Shown one piece after another: positions 35,133-43,355 of a DNA stretch of 64,000 nt. The notes under the pieces are model-generated. The model was not told the origin of the DNA and searched no databases. It saw nothing but the letters and a program-made list of their open reading frames with translations. The DNA is taken from assembly GCA_018066245.1 (NCBI GenBank), contig JAGHRT010000015.1, positions 1 to 64,000 of the forward strand, written 5' to 3'. This stretch comes from Candidatus Equimonas faecalis. Lineage in GTDB: Bacteria > Bacteroidota > Bacteroidia > Bacteroidales > Bacteroidaceae. A program made the position numbers and the translations under genes. Each line of letters opens with the position of its first letter. Positions within the stretch are counted from its first letter, which is position 1.

Positions 35133-35259
35133 CGTAAACTGGAGGTCCTAGGAAAACCTTTACACAAGGGGTAGAGATAGCAGCCCACGCTATATGCGCA
35201 GGTAACCATCATGCTTCCTTCTTGTGTAAATTTGAAAATTTCCTAGGTTTTCAGTTTAC
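35133..35259 (-). other. Long hairpin in the leader of the TerB operon (possible regulatory RNA)
   Basis: The arm at 35133-35167 (containing GTAAACTGGAGGTCCTAGGA and TTTACACAAG) pairs with 35221-35259 (CTTGTGTAAA and TCCTAGGTTTTCAGTTTAC) apart from a few bulges; the loop is about 53 nt. It lies between the operon's promoter and its first start codon, so it should be transcribed as a structured 5' leader of about 260 nt. No match to a known riboswitch is apparent. Confidence 0.65.
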
Positions 35260-35322
35260 AAGATAAGCATAACGCTTCCGTTATTTTCAAATGTCTGCAC
35301 GCGCTCTCATGCGTATGCGCTG

Positions 35323-35354
35323 CAAAAGTACGAACTTTTCTCCATACAACCAAG
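35323..35354 (-). promoter_or_regulatory. Promoter of the TerB operon
   Basis: On the minus strand: TACTTTTG (35330-35323) with CTTG (35354-35351) 20 bp upstream. It predicts transcription starting near 35315. Confidence 0.6.
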
Positions 35355-35688
35355 CAGATGAGGAATAAATGCGTGCAAAATATTTTCTTGGCATTTTTAT
35401 TTTGCGCAGCAAGGTGCATAGGGCGGATTTGGGGACGGCAATGTTACTTTTTCTGCTACATTATTTCAATAAGTTCCAAGCCCATTCGGTTCCTTTTTTC
35501 AATAATACGCTATTTTTTTTGCTTTTAGCCTCGTTTTAAGGCTGATTTTTTACAAAATCCCCATTCACTCCGTATATCACAGTGAACAGGGAAAGAGTGA
35601 ATAGGGAAAGAATGGGAGAGTGAACAGAGCCGTGTTCCCGGCCTCGGCGGCATTACCTTGCCGGCACAAATCTTTTGTTTTACAAAGA

Positions 35689-35734
35689 TGTAACGCTTTT
35701 GCAATCATTCTGTAACAACAAGTTCGTTCCTTTG
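35689..35734 (+). promoter_or_regulatory. Pho-box-like array and -7 element before the porin remnant
   Basis: TGTAACG-CTTT-TGCAATC-ATTC-TGTAACA is a 7-4-7-4-7 arrangement like PhoB sites. A near-consensus -7 element TTCCTTTG follows at 35727. This fits phosphate control of the original porin gene. Confidence 0.55.
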
Positions 35735-35764
35735 CATCGTCATCGCAAATAATTAAACAACGGA

Positions 35765-35995
35765 TTGGATGGCCACAGCGACGGCAAAAGCGGTTTTGAG
35801 GAAACTGCGAATAAGCTTATCCTTACCGACACCCAGCGCCATCGCTTCACCGTCGGCCTCACCTTGCATCTCCGCAACCGCTATTTCCCTACCGACATCC
35901 GCCTGAACTACGAGAAGTACCTGTATCCTCATGGCAAAGCGCCCAAGGAGAGCGAGCAGGACAAAATAGCGGCAGAACTGATGATACGGTTCTAA
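35765..35995 (+). pseudogene. C-terminal remnant of a phosphate-selective porin (OprO/OprP type)
   Basis: Only about 76 codons remain, opening at a TTG without a proper start. 'HRFTVGLTLHLRNRYFPTDI' and 'ESEQDKIAAELMIRF' look like the last two or three strands of an OprO/OprP-family outer-membrane porin, ending in the usual terminal Phe. The signal peptide and most of the barrel are missing, while a promoter with Pho-box-like repeats survives just upstream. An internal deletion that joined promoter to tail explains this best. Not expected to make a functional channel. Confidence 0.7.
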
Positions 35996-36055
35996 ATCTC
36001 CCTACAGTGATGCGAGAGACGGTATAAAGCGATGGAAGCCGCAGTTTTGGCCGGC

Positions 36056-39000
36056 CTACATGAGCGGGCCGTGGCCGCCCTGACGGGGCATGGACTGGCG
36101 CATGATTTCGTGGGCTTCGTCGGCTCCGCGTCCGTGGCGGGCGGCTGCTTTCTGCGCCTTGGAGGCCTTGGAACCTTGTGCCTCGGTGTCGTCGGCGTGC
36201 TGACCGGAGAAGATGTTGAACTTGTAGATGACGTGGAGCATCATGTAGGAGTTCAGGGCCATGTGCCAGGAGTCGGAGCGCATCGTGGCGTTGATGGTGC
36301 GGGAAATGTTGCTCTGCTGGCCCAGTATGTCGTAGAACTGGAGCATCACGGTGAGGGGACGTCCTTTCAGGAAGCTTTGTGAAATCTGGGCATTCCAGAG
36401 GAGCTCGTTGGTGTTGAGCGACTTGGAGGAATAGCCCCTGCGTGAGTTCATGCGGATGTCGGTGGAGAAGGCAAAGCCGCAGTCGAGTGTTACGTTGCCC
36501 GACACGCCGTAGTCAAATCCCCAGGTGTCCATGTTGCCGTTGCTTTGGAGCTGGGAGCGGGAGTGCTGGTAGTTCACGCGTCCGTTGGCTGAGATGTCCC
36601 ACAGGCTCTGTCGGTAGCTCAGCGCGAGGCTTTCGCTGAGATTGGTGGTGCGGTTGATGTTTGTCTTGGCGTAGGGCAGGGCCTCGGCGAAGAAGCGGGA
36701 TATGCTTTCGTTGGTATAGATGGCGGGAATCACGATGCCCGCATCGGCATCGGTGCTGACGTAGGCCGTGCTGTGGTTGTAGCGGAAATTGGAGTGGGTG
36801 CTGATGTTCCAGAGCTTTTCGTAGCCCAGTGCCGAACTGAACATGAGGCCGAGGGCGGTGTTCCAGTGTCCCTTGATGTTTTGGGGAGAGGAGAAGGTGC
36901 GGCCCGTCTCGCGGTCATAGATGGACAGGGTGCTGATGGTGTTGCGCGTGTGCGAAAAGTTCCAGTTGGCGGCCCAAGACTGCTGGCGGTCGGCGTTGTA
37001 GTCGTTGAAGTTGGCGGAAAGGCTGGTGTTCCACGACGGTTTCAGGCCGGCGTTGCCGGTGGAGATGCGCAGGGGGTTGCTCGTGTCGATGACTTCGAGA
37101 AGATTGGTCATGGAGGGCTGGGAGCTGCTGCCTCGGAAGTTCAGTTCGAGGCGGCGGTTGCGGGTCATGTTCCAGCGGAAGCGCACCTGCGGAGCCACGT
37201 TGAACACGTTGCGCGTAACGAGTGTGTCGATTGCTCCCTTGGTGTAGTCCATGCGCGTGTGTTCGGGATTGAAGCTCACGCCGGCGCTGAGGCGGATGTC
37301 GCCTTCGTTGTAGCGCAGGCCGAGGTTGATGGAGTGGTTGTCGTACTTATAGGTGGCGTACTGCGAGTTTTGATTGTCGCGCAAGGCGGCCAGCACGTCG
37401 TCGGGGTTCATCAGGAGGAACTGGTTGAGGAGGTCGGTGGTGGGGATGTCCCGTTCGTCGCTGACGGAGCCCGTGTGCTTGATGCTTCCGGAGGGATGGA
37501 AGTAGGCGGCGTGCGTGGTGCCTTGATATTTGGCTACGATGCGGCCGATGCTCGTCTGGGGCTGTGCAAAGTCGTAGAGGTTCCAGAGGGTGCGTGTCTG
37601 GTCGTTGAAGCGGTGGTTGTAGGTGTAGCGCAGTTCGCCGTAGAGCTTGCCCACGATGGGCTCCACATAGCCGCCTCCCACGCTGACGTTCCAGTTGGTG
37701 GAGGGGGTGGTGGTGAACTGGTGGGTGGAGTTGTCGAGGTTGTGGGTGTAGCCCTGCTGCGGGTTGCCCTGTCGGGTGAGCACGTTGGCCAGGGAGTAGC
37801 TGGAGTTTCTGCTGTGGGAATAGTTGCCGCTGGCCTGGAAGGAAATGTTGCGGCCCTGCTTGCCCAGGAGGCGGCGCGTGGCGGAAAGGTTAGCCCCCAC
37901 GCTGTGGCTCTGGCTTTCGGAGCGCGAAGCGTTGTCGCGCAGGTTCACGAGGAAGTCGGCGTAGGCGGTGTCGGGCTTGATGGCGTGTGTCTGGGTGTTG
38001 AAGTAGTGGCCCAGGATGTCGTCGGCATCGCCGGCATCGGGGAACTGCTCGAAGGGGTCTTTGTCGAAGGTGGCGTTGATGGAGCTGTTGTGGCTGCGGC
38101 TCTTGCTCCAGGAGTAGTTGGGCCTGAAGGAGATGGAGGTGAGGCTGTCGGGGCTCCACTGGAGGCGCAAGTTGGCCTGAATGCCCTGCGCGAGGGAGCC
38201 GCCCCAGGAGTGGGAGTTGGAGAAGGAGCGGTCGCGGTTGGTGGTAAGGAAGGTTTCGCTGGAGGTGGTGCTTTCGGTGGTGTTTTCACGGCGCGTGTAG
38301 CGGGCACTTCCGCCCAGTTCCAGCTTGCCGCCCTCATATTTCTTGCGTCCGTTCTCCCAGTTGAAGTCCACGCCCACCATGGTGTTGATGTTTATGCCGT
38401 TGCCGCCGCCACCGCCGCCCATGCCGCGCGGGCCGCCGAAGCCGTTGTCGCCGATGTTGTTGTGGGAGGCCACGAGCGTGACGCGGCTATGGTCGGAGAA
38501 TCGGCTGACGAAGAGTTTGCCGCTGTAGAGCCCTCGGTCGTGGTAGTCCCAGCCGCCGGCGAGGTCTATGTTGCTAATCCACGATTCGTTGAGCTCGTGC
38601 TTCGTCATGATGTCGAGGACGAAGGAGTCGTTGCCGTCGTCGATGCCGGTTTGCTCGGCGTAGTCGCTCTTCTTGTCGTAGGTTTTTATTTTCTTTACCA
38701 AATCGACGGGCAGGTTCTTCATTGCCGTCTCGGTGTCGCCCTTGAAGAAGTCCTTGCCGTTGACGAGTATTTCGCTGACCTGCTTGCCGTTGATGGTGAT
38801 GGAGCCGTCGTCGCCCACTTCGGCTCCGGGGAGTTGCTTGACGAGGGCTTCGAGGGTGGCTCCCTCGGCGGTGCGGTAGGCGTCGGCGTTGAACATGGTG
38901 GTGTCGCCCACTTGCTGCACCTTGGCCACGGAGGCCCGCACCACGGCGGCGCGGAGCACGTATGTGTCGGAGTACATGGTGAGGTCGCCCAGCCGGAGCG

Positions 39001-39328
39001 TGTCGGTGAGCTGGCGGGCAGAGTCGGCAGGGGCTTCGGGAAGCGTGAGTTCCTGGTAGATACTGCGATAGCCTATGTAGGACAGGCGCAGGATATACTT
39101 GCCCGGTTTGGCTCCGCTCAGGACGAAGGTGCCGTCCTCCTCGGTGTTGGTGCCGGCTATCATGGTGCTGTCCTTCGGGGTCATAAGGCGCACGGTGGCG
39201 TAGTCGATGCCCATTTGGGCTTCGCGGTCGATAACTTTGCCTGTGAGCACGTAGGTCTGTGCGCCGGCGGCGAGGGTGGCAAGCGTCAGCAGGAGGCTGG
39301 CGGCAAGGCGGTGGGTGAGGGTTTTCAT
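36056..39328 (-). CDS. Outer-membrane beta-barrel protein (TonB-dependent receptor-like, OMP_b-brl_3 type)
   Basis: 1090 aa from the ATG at 39328 (MKTLTHRLAASLLLTLATLAAGAQ), preferred over the track start because it begins the signal peptide. Residues about 24-110 are a carboxypeptidase-regulatory-like domain ('VLTGKVIDREAQMGIDYATV'), about 125-225 a plug-like domain ('TLEALVKQLPGAEVGDDGSI', 'ILVNGKDFF'), then a long barrel rich in aromatic strands. A Gly-rich loop ('GGPRGMGGGGGGNG') lies near 300. The C-terminal end is charged and ends beyond the last strand, unlike a classic terminal Phe. No SusD partner is adjacent, so substrate is unknown. Divergent from the AAA ATPase gene. Confidence 0.9.
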   Translation of the reverse strand: MKTLTHRLAASLLLTLATLAAGAQTYVLTGKVIDREAQMGIDYATVRLMTPKDSTMIAGTNTEEDGTFVLSGAKPGKYILRLSYIGYRSIYQELTLPEAPADSARQLTDTLRLGDLTMYSDTYVLRAAVVRASVAKVQQVGDTTMFNADAYRTAEGATLEALVKQLPGAEVGDDGSITINGKQVSEILVNGKDFFKGDTETAMKNLPVDLVKKIKTYDKKSDYAEQTGIDDGNDSFVLDIMTKHELNESWISNIDLAGGWDYHDRGLYSGKLFVSRFSDHSRVTLVASHNNIGDNGFGGPRGMGGGGGGNGININTMVGVDFNWENGRKKYEGGKLELGGSARYTRRENTTESTTSSETFLTTNRDRSFSNSHSWGGSLAQGIQANLRLQWSPDSLTSISFRPNYSWSKSRSHNSSINATFDKDPFEQFPDAGDADDILGHYFNTQTHAIKPDTAYADFLVNLRDNASRSESQSHSVGANLSATRRLLGKQGRNISFQASGNYSHSRNSSYSLANVLTRQGNPQQGYTHNLDNSTHQFTTTPSTNWNVSVGGGYVEPIVGKLYGELRYTYNHRFNDQTRTLWNLYDFAQPQTSIGRIVAKYQGTTHAAYFHPSGSIKHTGSVSDERDIPTTDLLNQFLLMNPDDVLAALRDNQNSQYATYKYDNHSINLGLRYNEGDIRLSAGVSFNPEHTRMDYTKGAIDTLVTRNVFNVAPQVRFRWNMTRNRRLELNFRGSSSQPSMTNLLEVIDTSNPLRISTGNAGLKPSWNTSLSANFNDYNADRQQSWAANWNFSHTRNTISTLSIYDRETGRTFSSPQNIKGHWNTALGLMFSSALGYEKLWNISTHSNFRYNHSTAYVSTDADAGIVIPAIYTNESISRFFAEALPYAKTNINRTTNLSESLALSYRQSLWDISANGRVNYQHSRSQLQSNGNMDTWGFDYGVSGNVTLDCGFAFSTDIRMNSRRGYSSKSLNTNELLWNAQISQSFLKGRPLTVMLQFYDILGQQSNISRTINATMRSDSWHMALNSYMMLHVIYKFNIFSGQHADDTEAQGSKASKAQKAAARHGRGADEAHEIMRQSMPRQGGHGPLM

Positions 39329-39374
39329 CGTTGGGAAAAGGCGTTTTTGTGTAAGGGCCATAATTTTCAGGCTA

Positions 39375-39382
39375 CAAAGTTA
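39375..39382 (-). promoter_or_regulatory. -7 element of the outer-membrane barrel gene
   Basis: TAACTTTG on the minus strand, 46 bp from the start codon at 39328. Confidence 0.6.
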
Positions 39383-39476
39383 CGCAATATTTTTCATATA
39401 CATGCGCGTGGGAGCCCCCTTTTTGCCGTTTTTGCCGGCGGGCGGCGTGTTTTTTGCCAAAAATGCCGTCTGAATG

Positions 39477-39508
39477 CTTGCCCGATAGCGAAAAAGTATG
39501 TAACTTTG
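39477..39508 (+). promoter_or_regulatory. Promoter of the AAA-DUF4435 pair
   Basis: CTTG (39477-39480), 20 bp, TAACTTTG (39501-39508). Leader to ATG 39704 is about 190 nt. Confidence 0.7.
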
Positions 39509-39703
39509 CCCGGCAGCAGGTCTTCTCCCCGTCAGCGGAAGCCGCCGCCTCCGCCCTTGCTCCCGCAGGGTAAGGAATCCGCCCTTAAAGGCTGCGAGCG
39601 CCGTCCTATAGGCTGCGGAAAACTACTGTATATACTAGAAAAAACTAGTGTACAAACCAAGAAAAACCATCGGCGGACAGCGAAAAGCCGCCCCATAAGC
39701 CCT

Positions 39704-40531
39704 ATGCAAGCCAAGTATATCTCACGCATCGTCATCGACAGCCTGTGGCAAGGCCACAAGCACATAGACTGGGTTCTCCGCCCGGGAGTGAACGTGCTCA
39801 GCGGCAAGAACGGCGCGGGAAAGAGCACCATTCTGAACCGCATCGTCAGCCACCTCGCCGAAGTGCTGCCCCTCGAAGGAGCCCTCGCCAAGAGCACGGC
39901 GCCCGGCGGCGTAACGCTGGAATTCATGCCTGCCGAGGCCGACACCATCCGCTACGACATCGTGCGCTCCTTCGACCGCCAGCTCATCCGACTGGACAAC
40001 ATACTCAACTCCACGGAGGTGAAAATCCGCACAGAACTGGACTGGCAGCTCTACCAGCTGCAACGCCGCTACCTGGACTACCAGGTGAACGTGGGCAACC
40101 GCATGATTCAACTCCTCACCTCCGGCGACCCCACCGCCCAGCAGCAGGCCACGGCGGCGGCGGGGCAGAAGCGCCTGTTCCAGGACATGGTCGATGAACT
40201 CTTCCGCGACACGGCCAAGACCATAGACCGCAGTTGCAACGAGCTGCGCTTCCTCCAATATGGCGAGCCCCTCCTGCCTTATCTCCTCTCCAGCGGCGAG
40301 AAGCAGTTGCTCATCATCCTGCTCACCGCCCTCACCGAGGACGCACAGCCCTGCGTGCTCTTCATGGACGAACCCGAAGCCAGCCTCCACTTCGAGTGGC
40401 AGAAGGTGCTCCTGTCCATGGTTACGCGCCTCAACCCCAACGCCCAAATCATACTCACCACCCACTCGCCCGCCGTCATCATGGACGGCTGGGCCGACTG
40501 CGTAACGGAGGTGGAAGAAATAGAGCGATGA
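39704..40531 (+). CDS. AAA/ABC-type ATPase, PARIS AriA-like or OLD-like
   Basis: The track ORF begins at 36773, but its first 977 codons are antisense to the barrel gene. ATG 39704 (MQAKYISRIVIDS) starts a 275-aa ATPase. Walker A 'SGKNGAGKST' (about 33-42), signature-like 'LSSGEKQLLII' (about 194-204), Walker B 'VLFMDEPEAS' (218-227) and H-loop 'LTTHSPAVI' (about 250-258) are all present. The stop overlaps the next start as ATGA, so the two proteins are made together. Architecture fits the ATPase of PARIS-type or OLD/Gabija-like nuclease systems; at 275 aa it is shorter than the E. coli AriA I know of, so the exact subtype is open. Confidence 0.85.
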   Translation: MQAKYISRIVIDSLWQGHKHIDWVLRPGVNVLSGKNGAGKSTILNRIVSHLAEVLPLEGALAKSTAPGGVTLEFMPAEADTIRYDIVRSFDRQLIRLDNILNSTEVKIRTELDWQLYQLQRRYLDYQVNVGNRMIQLLTSGDPTAQQQATAAAGQKRLFQDMVDELFRDTAKTIDRSCNELRFLQYGEPLLPYLLSSGEKQLLIILLTALTEDAQPCVLFMDEPEASLHFEWQKVLLSMVTRLNPNAQIILTTHSPAVIMDGWADCVTEVEEIER

Positions 40532-41541
40532 GCCTGCAAAAGTACCTTTCGAGCGACTACATCAAGGCGGCCAACACCCTCAAGGGCGGGCGGCGTTGCA
40601 TTGTGGCCTATGTGGAAAGCTACGACGACGTAGCCTTCTGGAGCCAGGTGCTGCGCCAGTGGGAAACCCCCGACCGCTACTTCGAGGTGATGCTCCCCTC
40701 GCGCTCATCGCTGGCCAAAGGCAAAAAAATAGCCCTCAGCCACGAACTCGGCCCCGAACTCATCGCCTGCGTCGATGCCGACTACGACTGGCTCATGCAG
40801 GGCAGCACGCCCACCTCCAAGTTCCTGTGCGAAAGCCCCTACGTCCTCCACACCCACGCCTACGCCATCGAAAACCTGCAATGCTTCGCCCGAGGACTGC
40901 ACGAGGTGTGCGTCAAAGCCACGCTCAACGACCGCCACGTGTTCCCCTTCGCCCAATTCCTGACCGAATACTCCGAAACCGTGTGGCCCCTCTTCGTGTG
41001 GAGCGTCTGGGCCTACCGCTACGACAGGTACAAGCGCTTCTCACTCTCCGACTTCGCACGCATAGCCACCTCCCTGAAAATCGACGTGCAAGCCCCCCAA
41101 AAAGCCCTCGACGAACTCCGCAAACAAGTAAACAAGGCCGTAGCCCAACTCCAACACCGCTTCCCCGAAGGCCGCAAGACCTACGCCCCCCTGCGGCAGC
41201 AGATGCTCGACATGGGCATTACGCCGCAGGACACCTATTTATATATGCGAGGCCACGACCTCATGGACAATGTCATCCTGCCCCTCGTGGAGGACGTCTG
41301 CAACAGGCTCCGCCGGCAGCGGGAGCGCGAAATCAGCGCCCTGGCCTGCCACAGCCAGCAGAAACAGAACGAACTCTCGGCCTATCGCCGCGCCTGCGCC
41401 TCGCCGCAGGAAATGATACGCAAGTATTCGGGCTACACCGAAGCCCCCCCCTACCTCCTCATCTGCGCACAGGCCGCCCAACTCTTCGCAACCGACGAAA
41501 CCGACGGCGCAGCCCTGCCAAAAACAGAAGAAACCCGTTAA
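40528..41541 (+). CDS. DUF4435 protein, TOPRIM-like nuclease partner of the ATPase (PARIS AriB-like)
   Basis: 337 aa from ATG 40528, which overlaps the ATPase stop by 4 bp; the longer track ORF is out of register with this coupling. 'CIVAYVESYDDVAFW' (Glu30) and 'LIACVDADYDWL' (Asp83, Asp85) are spaced as the E and DxD of a TOPRIM fold, the metal site of DUF4435/AriB nucleases. 'HAYAIENLQCF' is also typical of the family. In PARIS, AriA holds AriB until a phage anti-restriction protein triggers release and toxic cleavage. Pairing and motifs support that class; function here is inferred. Confidence 0.85.
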   Translation: MSLQKYLSSDYIKAANTLKGGRRCIVAYVESYDDVAFWSQVLRQWETPDRYFEVMLPSRSSLAKGKKIALSHELGPELIACVDADYDWLMQGSTPTSKFLCESPYVLHTHAYAIENLQCFARGLHEVCVKATLNDRHVFPFAQFLTEYSETVWPLFVWSVWAYRYDRYKRFSLSDFARIATSLKIDVQAPQKALDELRKQVNKAVAQLQHRFPEGRKTYAPLRQQMLDMGITPQDTYLYMRGHDLMDNVILPLVEDVCNRLRRQREREISALACHSQQKQNELSAYRRACASPQEMIRKYSGYTEAPPYLLICAQAAQLFATDETDGAALPKTEETR

Positions 41542-41587
41542 AAAAACTTTAAATCCCCCTCCGCGCCGCAAATATCCCCGCCAGACA

Positions 41588-41619
41588 CTTGCCGAATCCA
41601 AAAACTCTGCGTAACTTTG
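41588..41619 (+). promoter_or_regulatory. Promoter of lemA
   Basis: CTTG (41588-41591), 20 bp, TAACTTTG (41612-41619); ATG at 41653. Confidence 0.75.
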
Positions 41620-41652
41620 CCCCGACACTAATCACTTAACCCTATAAACACT

Positions 41653-42216
41653 ATGACAACCGTTATCATCATCGTGGCCGCCGTCGTCGTACTCGGCCTC
41701 ATCGTAGCCAGCATGTACAACAGCCTCGTGGGCGCACGCAACAACCGCGAGAACGCCTTCGCCAACATCGACGTGCAGCTCAAGCAGCGCTACGACCTCA
41801 TCCCCCAGCTCGTGAACACCGTGAAGGGCTACGCCGCCCACGAAAAGGAACTGCTGGAAAAAATCACCGCAGCACGCTCCGCTGCCATGAATGCCACAAG
41901 CATCAACGACAAAATCAAGGCCGACAACGAAGTGAGCAACGCCCTCGCCGGCCTCAAGGTAAGCCTCGAAGCCTATCCCGACCTCAAGGCCAACCAGAAC
42001 TTCCTGCAATTGCAACAGGAAATAGCCGACATGGAAAACAAGATTGCCGCCACGCGCCGCTTCTTCAACAGCGCCACCAAGGAACTCAACACCCTCGTGC
42101 AGTCCTTCCCCCAGAACATCATCGCCGGTATGTTCGGTTTCCACACAGAGCCGATGTTCGAAGTGCCCGAAGCTGAGCGCCAAGCCGTGCAAAAGGCCCC
42201 CGAAATACAATTCTAA
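41653..42216 (+). CDS. lemA: LemA family membrane protein
   Basis: 187 aa, the usual length. One N-terminal membrane span (about 4-20, 'IIIVAAVVVLGLIVASMY') is followed by the helical LemA domain with 'YNSLVGARNNRENAFANIDV' and 'LKQRYDLIPQLVNTVKGYA', nearly invariant in this family. LemA proteins are of unclear function and are often found next to HtpX-like proteases, as here (139-bp gap filled with repeats). Confidence 0.95.
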   Translation: MTTVIIIVAAVVVLGLIVASMYNSLVGARNNRENAFANIDVQLKQRYDLIPQLVNTVKGYAAHEKELLEKITAARSAAMNATSINDKIKADNEVSNALAGLKVSLEAYPDLKANQNFLQLQQEIADMENKIAATRRFFNSATKELNTLVQSFPQNIIAGMFGFHTEPMFEVPEAERQAVQKAPEIQF

Positions 42217-42264
42217 GCGAAAGCACCGGCTCATTCACCCAATCGCCCCATTTACCCGTGCGAT

Positions 42265-42337
42265 AATTGGCCCATTCGCTCATTTGCCAATTTGCTAATC
42301 CGCCAATACGCCCATTTCCTCATTTGCTAATTTCCCC
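42265..42337. repeat. TTTGCTAATTT-type intergenic array, copy 3
   Basis: Degenerate units 'CGCTCATTTGCCAATTTGCT' and 'CCTCATTTGCTAATTTCC' fill the gap between lemA and the HtpX-like gene. Confidence 0.75.
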
Positions 42338-42355
42338 AACCTCCCCCCTCGCAAC

Positions 42356-43348
42356 ATGGCCTACATAGGAATGCACATGCAGCAGGCACGCAACAACACA
42401 CGCTCCCTGCTGCTACTGGCCTTTTTCCCGCTCATCGTGCTCGGTATGGTGTGGCTGTTTTTCTACATCCTCGCCACCGTGGGCAACAACGGCTACTACT
42501 CCACCGATGACCTCACCCTTATGGCCACCGACCAGTGGGTACAGGCCCTGCCGTGGGTGGTGGGTATCATCGGCATCTGGTTTGCCATAGCCTACTTCTT
42601 CAACGCGTCCATGGTGCGCCGAGCCACAGGTGCCCGCCCCCTTGAACGCAGAGAGAATCCGCGCGTCTATAACATCGTGGAGAACCTCTGCATGGCCTGC
42701 GGTATGGACATGCCGCAAATCAACGTCGTAGACGACCCGCAACTCAACGCCTTCGCCTCGGGAATCGATAAGGGAAGCTACACCGTAACCGTAACGACAG
42801 GCATTTGCCAGCGTCTAAACGACGACGAACTGGAAGGAGTCATTGCCCACGAGCTGACCCACATTCGCAACCGCGACACACGTTTGCTCATCATAAGCAT
42901 CGTGTTCGTCGGCATACTCTCCACCGTGTGCTCCCTGGCCATCCGTATGCTCTGGAACACCTTTATCTACGGCGGAGGCAACCGCCGCTCCAACGACCGT
43001 GAAGGCGGAGGCAACGTAGCCATCGCCGTGGTGTTTGCCATCGCAGCCCTGCTGGCCGCTATCGGCTATCTCTTTGCCCTTCTCACCCGCTTCGCCATCA
43101 GCCGCAAGCGCGAATTTATGGCCGACGCAGGCGGAGCCGAAATCAGCGGCAAGCCCTGGGCCCTCGCCAATGCCCTCCGCAAAATCAGCGGCGACCCAGG
43201 CCTTCAGGACGTAGAGCGCGAAGACATCGCCCAGCTATACATCGTACACCCACAGGCATTTGGCGGCGGATTCTCCAGCTGGTTCAACGGCCTGTTCAGC
43301 ACCCACCCCGACACGGCGGAGCGCATCCGCCTGCTGGAGCAGTTCTAA
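42356..43348 (+). CDS. htpX: HtpX-like M48 zinc metalloprotease
   Basis: 330 aa. Catalytic 'HELTH' at 165-169 ('VIAHELTHIRNRDTRLL') with the third ligand probably in 'REFMADAGGAE'. Two membrane spans come before the active site (about 17-38 and 62-82) and two after (about 180-200 and 217-240), as in HtpX, an inner-membrane quality-control protease. It follows lemA and is 7 bp before the radical SAM gene. I call it HtpX-like because M48B subfamilies overlap. Confidence 0.9.
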   Translation: MAYIGMHMQQARNNTRSLLLLAFFPLIVLGMVWLFFYILATVGNNGYYSTDDLTLMATDQWVQALPWVVGIIGIWFAIAYFFNASMVRRATGARPLERRENPRVYNIVENLCMACGMDMPQINVVDDPQLNAFASGIDKGSYTVTVTTGICQRLNDDELEGVIAHELTHIRNRDTRLLIISIVFVGILSTVCSLAIRMLWNTFIYGGGNRRSNDREGGGNVAIAVVFAIAALLAAIGYLFALLTRFAISRKREFMADAGGAEISGKPWALANALRKISGDPGLQDVEREDIAQLYIVHPQAFGGGFSSWFNGLFSTHPDTAERIRLLEQF

Positions 43349-43355
43349 ATTCCCC

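Larger units (their letters stand above)
35051..35764. other. Leader of the TerB operon and remnant porin promoter region
   Basis: No gene seen. From left: the long imperfect inverted repeat (35133-35259), a minus-strand promoter (35323-35354), an AT-rich stretch, a small AGCCT/AGGCT hairpin at 35527-35543 followed by T6, short direct repeats of 'GTGAA(C/T)AGGGAAAGA' (35582-35611), and a Pho-box-like array (35689-35717). Confidence 0.65.
39329..39703. other. Divergent promoter region
   Basis: It carries a minus-strand -7 element for the barrel protein and a plus-strand promoter for the ATPase, plus G/C-rich text around 39530-39610 and a small CTAG-A6-CTAG hairpin near 39638. No gene seen. 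Confidence 0.7.

Noticed and set aside
36773-39703. The first 977 codons of the 1252-aa plus-strand ORF
   Set aside because: Antisense to the outer-membrane barrel gene and of shadow composition; the ATPase begins at ATG 39704 after its own promoter.
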